Assembly: GCF_011742165.1 (NCBI RefSeq)
Contig: NZ_JAAQTO010000051.1
Location: 1 to 64,000 of the forward strand
Source of the DNA: Billgrantia bachuensis
GTDB taxonomy: Bacteria > Pseudomonadota > Gammaproteobacteria > Pseudomonadales > Halomonadaceae
Direction: 5' to 3'
DNA: 64,000 bases
Each line of letters begins with the position of its first letter. Positions within the stretch are counted from its first letter, which is position 1. Shown in pieces: positions 26,103-37,094 of the stretch. The notes below the pieces were generated by a model, which made no database searches, was not told where the DNA came from, and worked only from the letters and a program-made list of their open reading frames with translations. A program made the translations under genes and the position numbers.

Positions 26103-27350
26103 TTAGCCTCCCGCTCCCAACATGGCGGCAGGCCTGGGGGCAGGTCGCTCGCGGATCGGCAGGTGGATTAGGCCTGCAGCGGCTCCAAGCGCGGCGGTGA
26201 GCCACCACACCAGTTGGTAGCTAGCGGTCAGTTCGAACAGCCGACCGCCCAGCCAGACGCCAAAGAACGACCCGACCTGGTGACTCAGGAAGATCAAACC
26301 GAACAGCGTGGCCATGAAGCGCGTGCCGAACATCAAGGCAACCAGCCCGGAGGTCAGCGGCACGGTGGAGAGCCACAGCAGACCCATCGCGGTTGCGAAC
26401 AGCAGCACGCTGGCGTCGGTGATGGGAAAGCTCATGAAGAGCATGATGGCCACGGCGCGGGCGAAATAGATGAAGGAGAGTAGCCCGCGCTGGCTGAGGC
26501 GGGTGCTGAGCATGCCCGCGGCATAGGCGCCCAGCACGTTGGCCAGGCCGATGGCGCCGATGGCCCAGCCCGCAATCGCTGCGTCCACGCCCTGGTCGTT
26601 GAGATAGGGAGGCAGGTGGACGGTGATGAAGGCGAGCTGAAAACCGCACACCGAGAAGCCCAGCAGCAGGTAGACATAGCTGGGGTGACGCATTGCCAGG
26701 CACAGCGTTTGCCGCAACGTCAGCTCCGTGCCCTGCTCGACAGTGGCCGTTTGCGGTGTGCCTCGAACGCCAAATGCCAGGCCCAGGACCATCGCGACGC
26801 CGCCAGCCAGGAGCAGCGCGGCGGTCTGCCAGCCGTAGCCGGCAATGAAGGCCTGCCCCAGCGGGGCAAACAGGAACTGGCCGAGCGATCCGGCCGCCGT
26901 GCCCATCCCCAGTGCCCAGCCGCGATGCGAGGCAGGCATCAGCTTGCCCAATGCCCCCAGCACGGTGACGAAGGAGGCACCACCCATGCCGATCCCGACC
27001 AGGACACCGGCACTTAGCGTCAATGTCAGTGGCGAGGCGCTTACCGCCATCAATGCCAACCCGGCAGCGTAGCACGCCGCTCCCGTAACCAGCACCCGCA
27101 CGGGGCCGTAGCGGTCGACCAGGGCGCCGGCGAAGGGTTGAGTCAGACCCCACATGAGATTTTGCAGAGCAATGGCAAAGGCAAAGGTTTCCCGCGTCCA
27201 GCCAAAGGTCTCGGTCACGGGGTCGGTAAACAGGCCGAAGATAGAGCGTACGCCGAAAGTGATGAGGGAAATGGCACAGGCGCAGCCGACCAGCACCAGT
27301 AGCGGCGGTGCCGAGAATCCCGAGGGAGGCGCAGCAGGGGAAGGGTTCAT
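26103..27350 (-). CDS. MFS transporter
   Basis: A 415-residue inner membrane protein with 12 predicted helices. The motif-A-like loop after helix 2 is DRYGPVRV, and GALGKLMPASHRGWALGM follows in the next loop, as in the oxalate/formate or monocarboxylate-type MFS families. The ATG at 27350 has GGAGAG 6 bases upstream; the longer open frame to 27602 is not membrane-like. A LysR gene lies upstream in the same direction and may control it. The substrate is unknown. Confidence 0.82.
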   Translation of the reverse strand: MNPSPAAPPSGFSAPPLLVLVGCACAISLITFGVRSIFGLFTDPVTETFGWTRETFAFAIALQNLMWGLTQPFAGALVDRYGPVRVLVTGAACYAAGLALMAVSASPLTLTLSAGVLVGIGMGGASFVTVLGALGKLMPASHRGWALGMGTAAGSLGQFLFAPLGQAFIAGYGWQTAALLLAGGVAMVLGLAFGVRGTPQTATVEQGTELTLRQTLCLAMRHPSYVYLLLGFSVCGFQLAFITVHLPPYLNDQGVDAAIAGWAIGAIGLANVLGAYAAGMLSTRLSQRGLLSFIYFARAVAIMLFMSFPITDASVLLFATAMGLLWLSTVPLTSGLVALMFGTRFMATLFGLIFLSHQVGSFFGVWLGGRLFELTASYQLVWWLTAALGAAAGLIHLPIRERPAPRPAAMLGAGG

Positions 27351-27481
27351 GGCGGTCTCTCCAATATGCGCGAGAACACATGACCGCATTGCAACCGAGT
27401 GCAGCGTACGGCTCAAACGAAACCTTTTCGCTACCGGTTGAAGGATATTCGTCGCCCTGGATGCGCCTGACCTCGACGACG

Positions 27482-28357
27482 CTACGCAGTAGGAATCTGC
27501 TGCAGCAACCAGTCGCGAAACAGCTCGATCATGGGCTCGCTTCGACGTCTCGGCGGTATCGCCAGCCAATAGCCGGTCTCGATTTCCACGGTGTCCCGCC
27601 ATGGCTGGACGAGAAGGCCATGCTCGAGTTCGGTATCAACCAGTGGCCGCCGTCCCATGGCGATGCCGAAGCCGTTGGCGGCTGCTTCATAGGCCAGTTG
27701 CAACGTATCGACGAAGAACGCCTTGTTGGAAACAGGAAGGGGACGGCCGGTGGCATCCCACCAGCGCTGCCACTCCTCGTGCACCGTGCGCATGTGAATG
27801 TGGCAGACGCTGGAGGGATCGGCCCGTACCCGATCCACCAGCGAGGGCGCGCATACCGGTACCAGGCGCTCGTGGAACAGCAGGTCGCAGGCAAGCGCGG
27901 ACCAATCGCCACGCCCCATGCGGATCGCCATGTCCATCTCGCCCGCTTCCAGCGACACCTGCTGCTGCGAGGTATCGAGCAAGACGGTGACGTCGGGGTG
28001 AAGGGTACGAAAATCGCCGAGCCGTGGCAGCAGCCAGCGGACGGCGAAGAAAGGGGGGGCGCTGATGGCCAAATGCCGCGGCTCATTGACGCCCAACAAA
28101 GTTTCGGTGCCCTCGGCAAGCAGCGACAGCGACTCGCGCACAGTCGCTGCATAGCGTTCGCCCTCGGCAGTCAGCCGCAGGCCCTGCGGGGTGCGCTGGA
28201 ACAGCGCGATACCGAGCCAGTGCTCGAGCGCACGGATGCCGTGGCTCACCGCGCTTGGGGTCAACGCCAGCTCTTCGGCGGCCGCCTTGAGCTGACCGAG
28301 TCGTGCTGCGGCTTCGAAAAGGCGCAGCGTATTCAATGGGGGCAGTCGTCGTGGCAT
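27482..28357 (-). CDS. LysR-type regulator, GcvA-like
   Basis: A 291-residue LysR protein with the GcvA-group N-terminus RRLPPLNTLRLFEAAARLG and HTH AAAEELALTPSAVSHGIRAL, then an effector domain with FAVRWLLPRLGDF and DMAIRMGRGDW. GAGAG lies 5 bases before the ATG at 28357. It is divergent from a lipoprotein gene (104-bp gap) and lies 131 bp upstream of the MFS gene on its own strand, so either may be its target. Confidence 0.83.
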   Translation of the reverse strand: MPRRLPPLNTLRLFEAAARLGQLKAAAEELALTPSAVSHGIRALEHWLGIALFQRTPQGLRLTAEGERYAATVRESLSLLAEGTETLLGVNEPRHLAISAPPFFAVRWLLPRLGDFRTLHPDVTVLLDTSQQQVSLEAGEMDMAIRMGRGDWSALACDLLFHERLVPVCAPSLVDRVRADPSSVCHIHMRTVHEEWQRWWDATGRPLPVSNKAFFVDTLQLAYEAAANGFGIAMGRRPLVDTELEHGLLVQPWRDTVEIETGYWLAIPPRRRSEPMIELFRDWLLQQIPTA

Positions 28358-28460
28358 TTTATCTCTCGCCCGGATCGATATTTGTTCATACCATGAGAGC
28401 CCCGTGGCGACCATCCATGGCGCCAAGCAGTGCACGAGCGAGAGGAGTGGTGCCCAGGTG

Positions 28461-29015
28461 ATGTCGAGAGTCCCGAAATCCATCCCGGTCTTGTTTATCA
28501 TGATGCTGGCGGTCGGCTGTGCCGGCCGGTCGGCGCAGGTAACCGAGCGGGCCGCTTCCGAGACAGCTCGCAACGAGCCCGAGCAGGTCTTGTCGACCGA
28601 GCCTTCGCCCCCCCTAGTGGCCACCACGCGTCACGATCGCTTCTGGGTACCCCCGCTCTTCGCCTCGGAGGAGGACGAGGTCCACTATTACATCAGTCGC
28701 CTGGCCGACAGGCGCTTCATCGATGTCTATGGCGGTGAGGAACATCCCAGGGTCTGGTACATCGCGGCGGAGCGTCTGGGGCAGCTCGGCGAGCCTGCGG
28801 TCCCGATGCTGTTTGCGCTGCTCGATACTCATGACGAATACGAGCTGATGCTGGCGCTGTATGCGCTTCAGCTGGCCACTCAGGACCCGCGGTTGATGGC
28901 CCAGACCGGTGGCGATTATGTTCGCCTTGCTACGACGCTCGATAAGGGCGCCAACGCGGAGAACCGGACCATTGCACTGGAATGGTGGGAACGGCATGGG
29001 TGGCGTTGGCAGTAA
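28461..29015 (+). CDS. Lipoprotein with HEAT-like helical repeats
   Basis: A 184-residue protein with a lipoprotein signal (VLFIMMLAVGC, lipid Cys at residue 20), a Ser/Pro/Glu-rich linker, then helix pairs such as AAERLGQLGEPAVPMLFALL and DEYELMLALYALQLA that look like HEAT repeats. The role is unknown. The ATG at 28461 is used; an adjacent in-frame GTG at 28458 is possible, and AGGAG lies 14 bases upstream of the ATG. Confidence 0.65.
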   Translation: MSRVPKSIPVLFIMMLAVGCAGRSAQVTERAASETARNEPEQVLSTEPSPPLVATTRHDRFWVPPLFASEEDEVHYYISRLADRRFIDVYGGEEHPRVWYIAAERLGQLGEPAVPMLFALLDTHDEYELMLALYALQLATQDPRLMAQTGGDYVRLATTLDKGANAENRTIALEWWERHGWRWQ

Positions 29016-29069
29016 GGCACGGCCAGCATGACAGAGAAAACATTCTGCAGTACGACTTTTCCAGCCTCG

Positions 29070-29999
29070 TCAGTGGCGCGAACCGGGCCGATCGGAGCCC
29101 TGTGCCGGTAGACAGGCGGGCAGGGCATCATGCAGCGAACGCGGCAGGATACCGAGGTCGGCGAACGTGCCCACGCCTTCGCCGACCGTATTGTCCTCGG
29201 TCATCATGATGACCTGGTCCCGAGTCAGCGGTGGTCCGGGTAACGGCGAAACCAGCAGGGCGGCAAGTTGCCACAGCGGGAACGGTACAGGCAGCAGCCT
29301 GCGCTCGCGCTCCAGATGGGCCATGATCAGCTCGAGTATCTCCCGGTAGCTCAAGATTTCCAGGCCGCCCAGCTCGAACAGCCGTCGCTCGGGTGGAGTG
29401 GCTCCCATCAGGCACACGATTGCCCTCGCCACATCCACCACATGCACCGGCTGCAGCTTCGTCTCGCCTTGGCCGAAGAGCGGGATGACGGGGAGCCGGG
29501 TCAAGTCCGCCAAGCGGCTGAGGAACGCGTCATCGGGACCGAACATGACGCTCGGCCGCAGGATGACCGCCTTAGGAAAGGCATCGATGACGGCCGACTC
29601 GCCGCGCCCTCGCGCCTTCACGTAGCGTGAGCGCGACGAGGTGTCGGCGCCGATGCCGGAGAGCTGGACAAAAGATGTGACGCCTTGTGTCCGGGCCAGG
29701 CGGGCCAGGCGTCCGGCCCCTTCTACATGCACCTGATCGAAGCTCAACCGGCGATGCTCGACGTAGAGGCTCACGGCGTTGACCGCTCCGCAAGCTCCTT
29801 CGAGGGCCCGGCTCACGTCGCTCTCGCTGCGGATGTCGATGCTCATCGGCTCCAGGGGGTCGCCGGGCTCGGCCCATTCGGGTAGTGCGGGCCGGCGCGC
29901 CGCGATGCGAACCGCATGGCCGGCGTCGAACAGTTCCTGCACCACGTGACGACCGAGAAAGCCAGTTCCGCCGAAGACGGTAATGGGGCCCTTCGCCAT
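29070..29999 (-). CDS. NDUFA9-like NAD(P)-binding epimerase-fold protein
   Basis: A 309-residue atypical short-chain dehydrogenase. ITVFGGTGFLGRHVV is the nucleotide-binding loop, and VEGAGRLARLARTQGVTSFVQLSGIGAD plus SRYVKARGRGESAV match the complex I NDUFA9 family, which binds NADPH but lacks clear catalysis. The bacterial protein need not associate with complex I. AGGGAG precedes the ATG. It lies 51 bp downstream of the Lrp gene on the same strand. Confidence 0.8.
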   Translation of the reverse strand: MAKGPITVFGGTGFLGRHVVQELFDAGHAVRIAARRPALPEWAEPGDPLEPMSIDIRSESDVSRALEGACGAVNAVSLYVEHRRLSFDQVHVEGAGRLARLARTQGVTSFVQLSGIGADTSSRSRYVKARGRGESAVIDAFPKAVILRPSVMFGPDDAFLSRLADLTRLPVIPLFGQGETKLQPVHVVDVARAIVCLMGATPPERRLFELGGLEILSYREILELIMAHLERERRLLPVPFPLWQLAALLVSPLPGPPLTRDQVIMMTEDNTVGEGVGTFADLGILPRSLHDALPACLPAQGSDRPGSRH

Positions 30000-30050
30000 G
30001 TTGACTCCCTGGGGGCTCGCTGGTGCTGAGGTATCCGACGATAGCCGGGA

Positions 30051-30524
30051 TTACTGGATCGGCAGGGGAAGTGGGCCGTTTTCCTTGATCGCGCGTATCG
30101 CAAAGCTGCTGTCCACGGTACTGACCATCTTCAACTGGCGGAATTGTCGCAGCCACTGCTCGAAGGCGCCCATATCGGCAATGATCACTTGAAGCAGATA
30201 GTCGAAGTGACCGGAAACGCTATGACATTGAACCACTTCCGGCATCTCTCGGACGCTCTCCTCGAATTCGTCCACCCGCTCCTGCTGGTGCTGGTCGAGA
30301 CGTACCTGTACGAAGATCGTGATCGTCAGGCCGAGCCGGACCTTGTCCAGTTCGGCACGGTAGCGAGTGATCAGCCCGGCCTGCTCGAGCCGGCGAATAC
30401 GACGAGCGCAAGGGGAGGGGGAGAGACTCACGAGTTCTGCCAGTTCGGCAGTGGTCAGACGGGCGTCCTGCTGAAGGGCTTCGAGCAGCATGCGGTCGAT
30501 GCGGTCGAGTTTGAGATTGCGCAT
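30051..30524 (-). CDS. Lrp/AsnC family regulator
   Basis: A 157-residue protein with the Lrp layout: HTH (LDRIDRMLLEALQQDARLTTAELAELV, then SPSPCARRIRRLEQAGLI) and a RAM effector domain (TITIFVQVRL, VVQCHSVSGHFDYLLQVI). Such regulators bind DNA as octamers and sense amino acids. The ATG at 30524 is preferred because GAGG lies 7 bases upstream; a TTG at 30539 is the alternative. A 268-bp non-coding region separates it from the divergent EAL gene. Confidence 0.87.
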   Translation of the reverse strand: MRNLKLDRIDRMLLEALQQDARLTTAELAELVSLSPSPCARRIRRLEQAGLITRYRAELDKVRLGLTITIFVQVRLDQHQQERVDEFEESVREMPEVVQCHSVSGHFDYLLQVIIADMGAFEQWLRQFRQLKMVSTVDSSFAIRAIKENGPLPLPIQ

Positions 30525-30792
30525 GGGGTGCCTCGTCAATGTGGCGTTCAGTGGTTCCTTGGCCGATGCCGCTAACCATTACTGCAAGTCTGGCGAATCC
30601 GGCCCGTACTCGCCAGTTTTCAAGCCAATGCGAGCTTGCGTCGAGTCGCTAGTTGCAGCGTGAGGCGCCGACAGCCGTGCGCTGCGAAGCGTTGAGAGCG
30701 ACAAGGGTTACCTTGAGCGATCATGTATACACTGCAAAAAAACATAAGCTGCTTGCTTGGTTGGCATCTTTGACCAGGGACGGGGGAACGAC

Positions 30793-32523
30793 ATGACAGG
30801 CATGAGCAGTTTCCTGCGCGCTTGGCGTGACGCGGAACATCGATGGCAGTCTTGTCCACTCGTACTGCGCCATGCCAGCCAGGGCCTGGTGCTGGTGATG
30901 TTATTGGCGCTGGGTACTGCCCTCGTGCATGTCACCGGCGGTACCCAGTACGCCTATCCCTATCTGATGCTGATCCCCGTATTGCTGGCGGGTGCCTGGT
31001 ACACCTGGTACGGGGCTTTGCTCGTTGCGCTTGCGGCTGGCCTGCTGATGGCGGCGATACCGCTCTCCGTGGCTACCGGCGAACCCCAGGCAACCCTGAA
31101 CTGGGTGATTCGCCTCGGGCTGTACCTGATCATCGGTGGTTTTGCCGGGGGGTTGTTCGAGCGCCTGAGGCAGAGCTACCTCAGTGTCGAACTGGCATCG
31201 CGCACCGATCCGCGTGCCGGCCTTCCCAACGACATCGCACTGGAAGCGGACCTGGCACGCTGGCTGAAGCGTCCGCAACGCCAGGATAAGCGTGGCATCG
31301 GAGTGGTGCTGGTGCGCATCGAAGACATCGGCGAAATCATGGAGGCCTTGGGAGCGGATGCTTCGGATGAGCTGATGGTGGCGATCAGCCAGCGCCTGAC
31401 CCGGCTGGGGCCCAATCTCCAGGGCAGTTATCGTGTCAGCGGCGCCGAGCTGGTCTTGCTGTTCTGGCCGGTAGAGTTCAAGGAGCTGGAGCACCTGGCG
31501 CATCGCATGGTGGAACTGGGAGAGGACAATCTGGTTGCGCTGGGAGTGCCGCTGCGTGTGCAACTGGTGCTGGGCAGTTCGCTGCAGGAGACGGGGGACG
31601 CAACCCCCGGCAGCCTGATTCGCGAAGCCAGAATCGCGATGCTGGCCGCTTCCGAGAAGCACCGTGCCCATTGTCATTTCCAACCCTCGTTTGCGCGCCG
31701 CAGCTTGCAGAACATCAGGCTCATCGCTCGCGTGCGACGGGGCCTGGCGCAGGGAGAATTCGAACTTCACTACCAGCCCAAGCTGCTTTTGGCAAGCGGT
31801 CGGGTCAGTGGCTTCGAGGGACTCATTCGCTGGCGTGACGAGAGAGGTACGTTGATAGCTCCCGGCATGTTCATGCCCAAGGTCGAGAACACGACTCTGA
31901 TCGAACCGGTAACCCGCTTCGTCATGGGCGAGGCCTGCGACTTCGCGCGTCGGCACGGTGGCAGGGTCAGCATCAATTTCTCGGTGCGCAATCTGATGGA
32001 CGATGAGCTGCTGGAGGAGCTCAACCGGCTCGTGGAAGAGGCGGGAATACACCCATCGCAGCTTGAGGTGGAGGTGACCGAGAGCGCTCTGGTGCATGAC
32101 CTGTTTGCGGCCAAGCAGGCTCTGGAGCGTATCCGCAGCTATGGCATCCAGGTCAGCATCGATGACTTCGGCACCGGTTTTTCCTCCTTCGAGTATCTTC
32201 GCCACCTGCCTATCACTGGCCTCAAGATCGATCGAGCCTTCGTCGAGGGGCTGGAGAAGGACGAGCGTGCACGCAAGCTGATGGCCTGCCTGATCGAGGT
32301 GGGGCATGCGTTCGACCTAGAGGTGACAGCCGAAGGCGTCGAGACGCAGGGGCAACATCTCATCCTTCAGGAGTTGGGCTGTGACCAGGCCCAAGGTTTC
32401 CTCTATTCCAAGGCCCTGCCTGTCGATGAACTGCTGGCCTGGCACCACGAGCGTGAGCAGCTCCTGCGGCAGGACGACTCTCTTGCCACTCGGCAGCTGT
32501 ACCGAAACGTACCACCCTGCTGA
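30793..32523 (+). CDS. Membrane EAL-domain c-di-GMP phosphodiesterase with degenerate GGDEF
   Basis: A 576-residue protein. Residues about 30-125 form four membrane helices. A GGDEF-like domain follows (RTDPRAGLPNDIALE), but its active loop reads SGAEL (216-220), so no cyclase activity is expected. The EAL domain (about 310-550) keeps its catalytic residues: E342 (as EGL), N395 (INFS), E430 (VTES), D457-D458 (IDDFGTG), K478 (LKIDRAF), E514 (AEGVET) and Q534 (QAQGFLY). It should hydrolyse c-di-GMP and favour motility over biofilm. GGGGGA stands 5 bases before the ATG at 30793. Confidence 0.87.
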   Translation: MTGMSSFLRAWRDAEHRWQSCPLVLRHASQGLVLVMLLALGTALVHVTGGTQYAYPYLMLIPVLLAGAWYTWYGALLVALAAGLLMAAIPLSVATGEPQATLNWVIRLGLYLIIGGFAGGLFERLRQSYLSVELASRTDPRAGLPNDIALEADLARWLKRPQRQDKRGIGVVLVRIEDIGEIMEALGADASDELMVAISQRLTRLGPNLQGSYRVSGAELVLLFWPVEFKELEHLAHRMVELGEDNLVALGVPLRVQLVLGSSLQETGDATPGSLIREARIAMLAASEKHRAHCHFQPSFARRSLQNIRLIARVRRGLAQGEFELHYQPKLLLASGRVSGFEGLIRWRDERGTLIAPGMFMPKVENTTLIEPVTRFVMGEACDFARRHGGRVSINFSVRNLMDDELLEELNRLVEEAGIHPSQLEVEVTESALVHDLFAAKQALERIRSYGIQVSIDDFGTGFSSFEYLRHLPITGLKIDRAFVEGLEKDERARKLMACLIEVGHAFDLEVTAEGVETQGQHLILQELGCDQAQGFLYSKALPVDELLAWHHEREQLLRQDDSLATRQLYRNVPPC

Positions 32524-32529
32524 CGCGGA

Positions 32530-32562
32530 CTTCTTCTTTTCCTTTCTTCTTTCCTTCTTCTT
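32530..32562 (+). repeat. 33-base pure pyrimidine tract
   Basis: From 32530 to 32562 the plus strand contains only C and T (CTTCTTCTTTT...TTCTTCTT), seven bases after the EAL gene stop. Its origin and role are unknown; such tracts can form triplex DNA or serve as unstructured RNA for Rho. Confidence 0.7.
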
Positions 32563-32612
32563 ATCGCAGCTGCGCTGAAGAGGCGCTTCCCGGGATGCGT
32601 CTCGATAGCAAA

Positions 32613-32631
32613 GCGAATGAGAATGATTGAA
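32613..32631. promoter_or_regulatory. Fur-box-like sequence upstream of suf
   Basis: GCGAATGAGAATGATTGAA matches the 19-bp Fur consensus at 12 positions, and its core AATGAGAATGATT is typical of functional boxes. It lies about 90 bp upstream of the sufR promoter. Iron control of suf operons is known in other bacteria, which makes the site plausible; no test exists here. Confidence 0.42.
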
Positions 32632-32701
32632 GTTATTGCTGTGAACGGCACCGAATGTGCCGTCATCTTGGTGCTTCGGCGCCACTATCCATGGTGAGGA
32701 C

Positions 32702-32740
32702 TTCACATCGAATCCATACAGGACTAAAATGGTCCCCAAT
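32702..32740 (+). promoter_or_regulatory. sufR promoter with embedded Rrf2-type operator
   Basis: TTCACA (32702-32707), a 17-bp spacer and TAAAAT (32725-32730) form a good sigma-70 promoter. Overlapping the -10 is the dyad ATACAGGACTAAAATGGTCC (from 32716), with arms GGAC and GTCC. It has the layout of IscR/SufR-type sites (ATAnnnGACTAAATTnGTC). SufR, encoded 50 bases downstream, would repress the operon from here. Confidence 0.65.
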
Positions 32741-32786
32741 GGAGCGCAGGCCTCCGCCAAGTGTCCGTGACATTCAGGAGTCAGGC

Positions 32787-33251
32787 ATGCTGAAGCTTTC
32801 CCGGCTGACAGACTACGCCGCCGTGATCCTGGCGCAGATCGCTCGGCATCCCGAGCAGCCCCATGCGGCGGCGGAGCTGGCCGAGACTGTGCAATTGCCG
32901 CATCCCACGGTCAGCAAGACCTTGAAGATGCTGGTCAAGGCGGGGCTGCTGGAGTCGCGTCGTGGCGCCCAGGGTGGCTACTCTCTGGCGCGGTCGGCAT
33001 CGCGAATCACGGCCATCGATATCATCACCGCGATCGAAGGGCCGGTGGCGATGACCGAATGCAGTCATGCCGAGGGCGACTGTGACCTGCTGGCGACCTG
33101 TGGTGTCTCCGATAACTGGCAGCGCGTGTCGTTGGCAGTCCGCACCCTGCTCGACAGCGTGACCTTGGCCCACCTGGCCGACACCGCACCGATCAAGCTG
33201 CCGGTGCAGCTACCCATACAGAGCGTGAGCCTGGCTGTCGATACGGCTTGA
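32787..33251 (+). CDS. sufR: Rrf2-family SUF operon regulator
   Basis: A 154-residue Rrf2 regulator. The winged HTH is at the N-terminus (LSRLTDYAAVILAQIA, LPHPTVSKTLKMLVKAGLL, RGAQGGYSLAR). Cysteines C92, C99 and C105 in TECSHAEGDCDLLATC are the probable [2Fe-2S] ligands, as in IscR. It is the first gene of the suf operon and likely autoregulates through the dyad in its own promoter. AGGAG is 6 bases before the ATG at 32787. It is distinct from the DeoR-type SufR of cyanobacteria despite the shared name. Confidence 0.88.
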   Translation: MLKLSRLTDYAAVILAQIARHPEQPHAAAELAETVQLPHPTVSKTLKMLVKAGLLESRRGAQGGYSLARSASRITAIDIITAIEGPVAMTECSHAEGDCDLLATCGVSDNWQRVSLAVRTLLDSVTLAHLADTAPIKLPVQLPIQSVSLAVDTA

Positions 33252-33321
33252 GCCACCTAACCGGATTCATTACCCGAGGCGAGCTAGGCTCGCCGGCCAA
33301 CCGCCCGGGAGGGGAAAGACC

Positions 33322-34764
<1,443 letters not shown>

Positions 34765-34951
34765 GGAAACGGTTGCGCGACGCCTGTACGGCGTTGAGCG
34801 CGGATTCGAGAATGCTTATTTACAGACGTAAACTCCGCTTCTCTCTTCCGCGCTCGCCTTGTCCAGACGCCGCTCGCTCGTTTCGCTGAGCGGTTGAATC
34901 AATTTTTACGGGTCGCAATGACGGCTCGCCAGAATCGAAAAGGTACTCAAG

Positions 34952-35700
<749 letters not shown>

Positions 35701-35704
<4 letters not shown>

Positions 35705-37080
35705 GCGATGTCGAACAGCAGTCAAGCGAGGTGAAGACCTTTCTCGACCGTCTCGTCGAGCGCAACGCAAGCCGTGCCGAATCGCAAGGGCCTGAGCCGA
35801 CCTGGATCGCCGCGCGGCGCCAGGCGGGAGCTGCCCGCTTCGAGGCGCTCGGTTTCCCCACCCGTCGCCACGAGGCGTGGAAGTATACCGACGTGCGAGC
35901 CATCGCGCGCGGCGACTTCGCGCTGACCGATAGCGCCGACTTCTCGCCCGCGTCGGCGGCAGCGCTCACGCTGCCCATCGAGGCCTATCGTCTGACTTTC
36001 GTCGACGGCGTGTACTCGGCGGCGCTCTCCGATCTGAGCGATCTGCCGAGTGGGGTGGCGGTACTGCCGCTGTCCCAGGCGCTGGCCGAGAACCACGAGG
36101 CCGTCGGCGGCCCGCTGGGACGCCTGACCGGGGTCGAGTTCTCGCCCTTCTCGGCGCTCAACACCGCCTTCATGGAAGAGGGCGCCGTGGTGCGCCTGGC
36201 GCCGGGTAGCGTGGTGGAGAAGCCCATCGTGCTGCAGTTCCTGTCGCGGGCCAACGCCAAGCCGGTGATGAGCCATCCGCGCATCCTGGTCGAGGCCGGC
36301 GCACGCAGTCAGGCAACGCTGATCGAACACCACGTTGGTGAGAGCGAGGCGGCCAACTTCACCAATCTGGTGGCCGAGCTGCTGCTCGACCGGGGTGCCA
36401 TCCTGACCCATTACAAGCTGCAGGAGGCACCGCTCGGCGACTTGCACGTGGCCAGCATCCACGTCGAGCAGGGCCGCGACAGCCGCTACACCTCGTTCAA
36501 CCTGAACCTGGGCGGCGGCCTGGTGCGCAACGACTTGATCAGTGAACTCAACGGCGAGGGTGCCGAGGCCAACTTCTACGGGCTGTTCTACGGTCAGGGT
36601 CGTCAGCATATCGACAACCATACCCTGGCCAATCACAATGCCCCGCGCACCTTCTCCAATGAGAACTACAAGGGCATTCTCGACGACCGCGCCCGTGGAG
36701 TGTTCAACGGCAAGGTGGTGGTCAAGCGCGACAGCCAGAAGATCGAAGGTTTCCAGAGCAACGCCAACCTGCTGCTCTCCGACCGTGCCGAGATCGACGC
36801 CAAGCCGGAACTCGAGATCTACGCCGATGACGTCAAGTGCTCCCACGGCACCACCACGGGGCAGCTCGACGAAGAAGCCGTGTTCGCCCTGCGCACCCGA
36901 GGTATCGATGAGCAGACCGCTCGCGGCCTGCTGACCCTGGCTTTCGCCGGCGAGGTGATGGAGCAGGTGGGCCTGGATGCCATCGCCGAACGCGTGGAGC
37001 TGGCCGTGGCCGGCAAGCTGCCGGAGCGCTTCAACCTGGCCGGGCTGGTGGAAGCCGCCATGGCCCTGCACGACGAGTGA
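35701..37080 (+). CDS. sufD: Fe-S assembly protein SufD
   Basis: A 459-residue SufD, a SufB paralogue. Conserved parts: GFPTRRHEAWKYTDVR near the N-terminus, the beta-helix region, and HIDNHTLANHNAPRTFSNENYKGI-like core (visible from about residue 302), then SQKIEGFQSNANLLLSD and CSHGTTTGQLDEEAVFALRTRG (about 380). It is needed for iron entry in the SufBC2D complex. ATGA overlap with sufC indicates translational coupling. Confidence 0.95.
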
Positions 37081-37094
37081 GCGAGGAGAGAGCG

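Noticed and set aside
30901..32307. 468-codon minus-strand open frame opposite the EAL gene
   Set aside because: The plus strand has full catalytic motifs; the reverse frame is Gln/His-rich noise.
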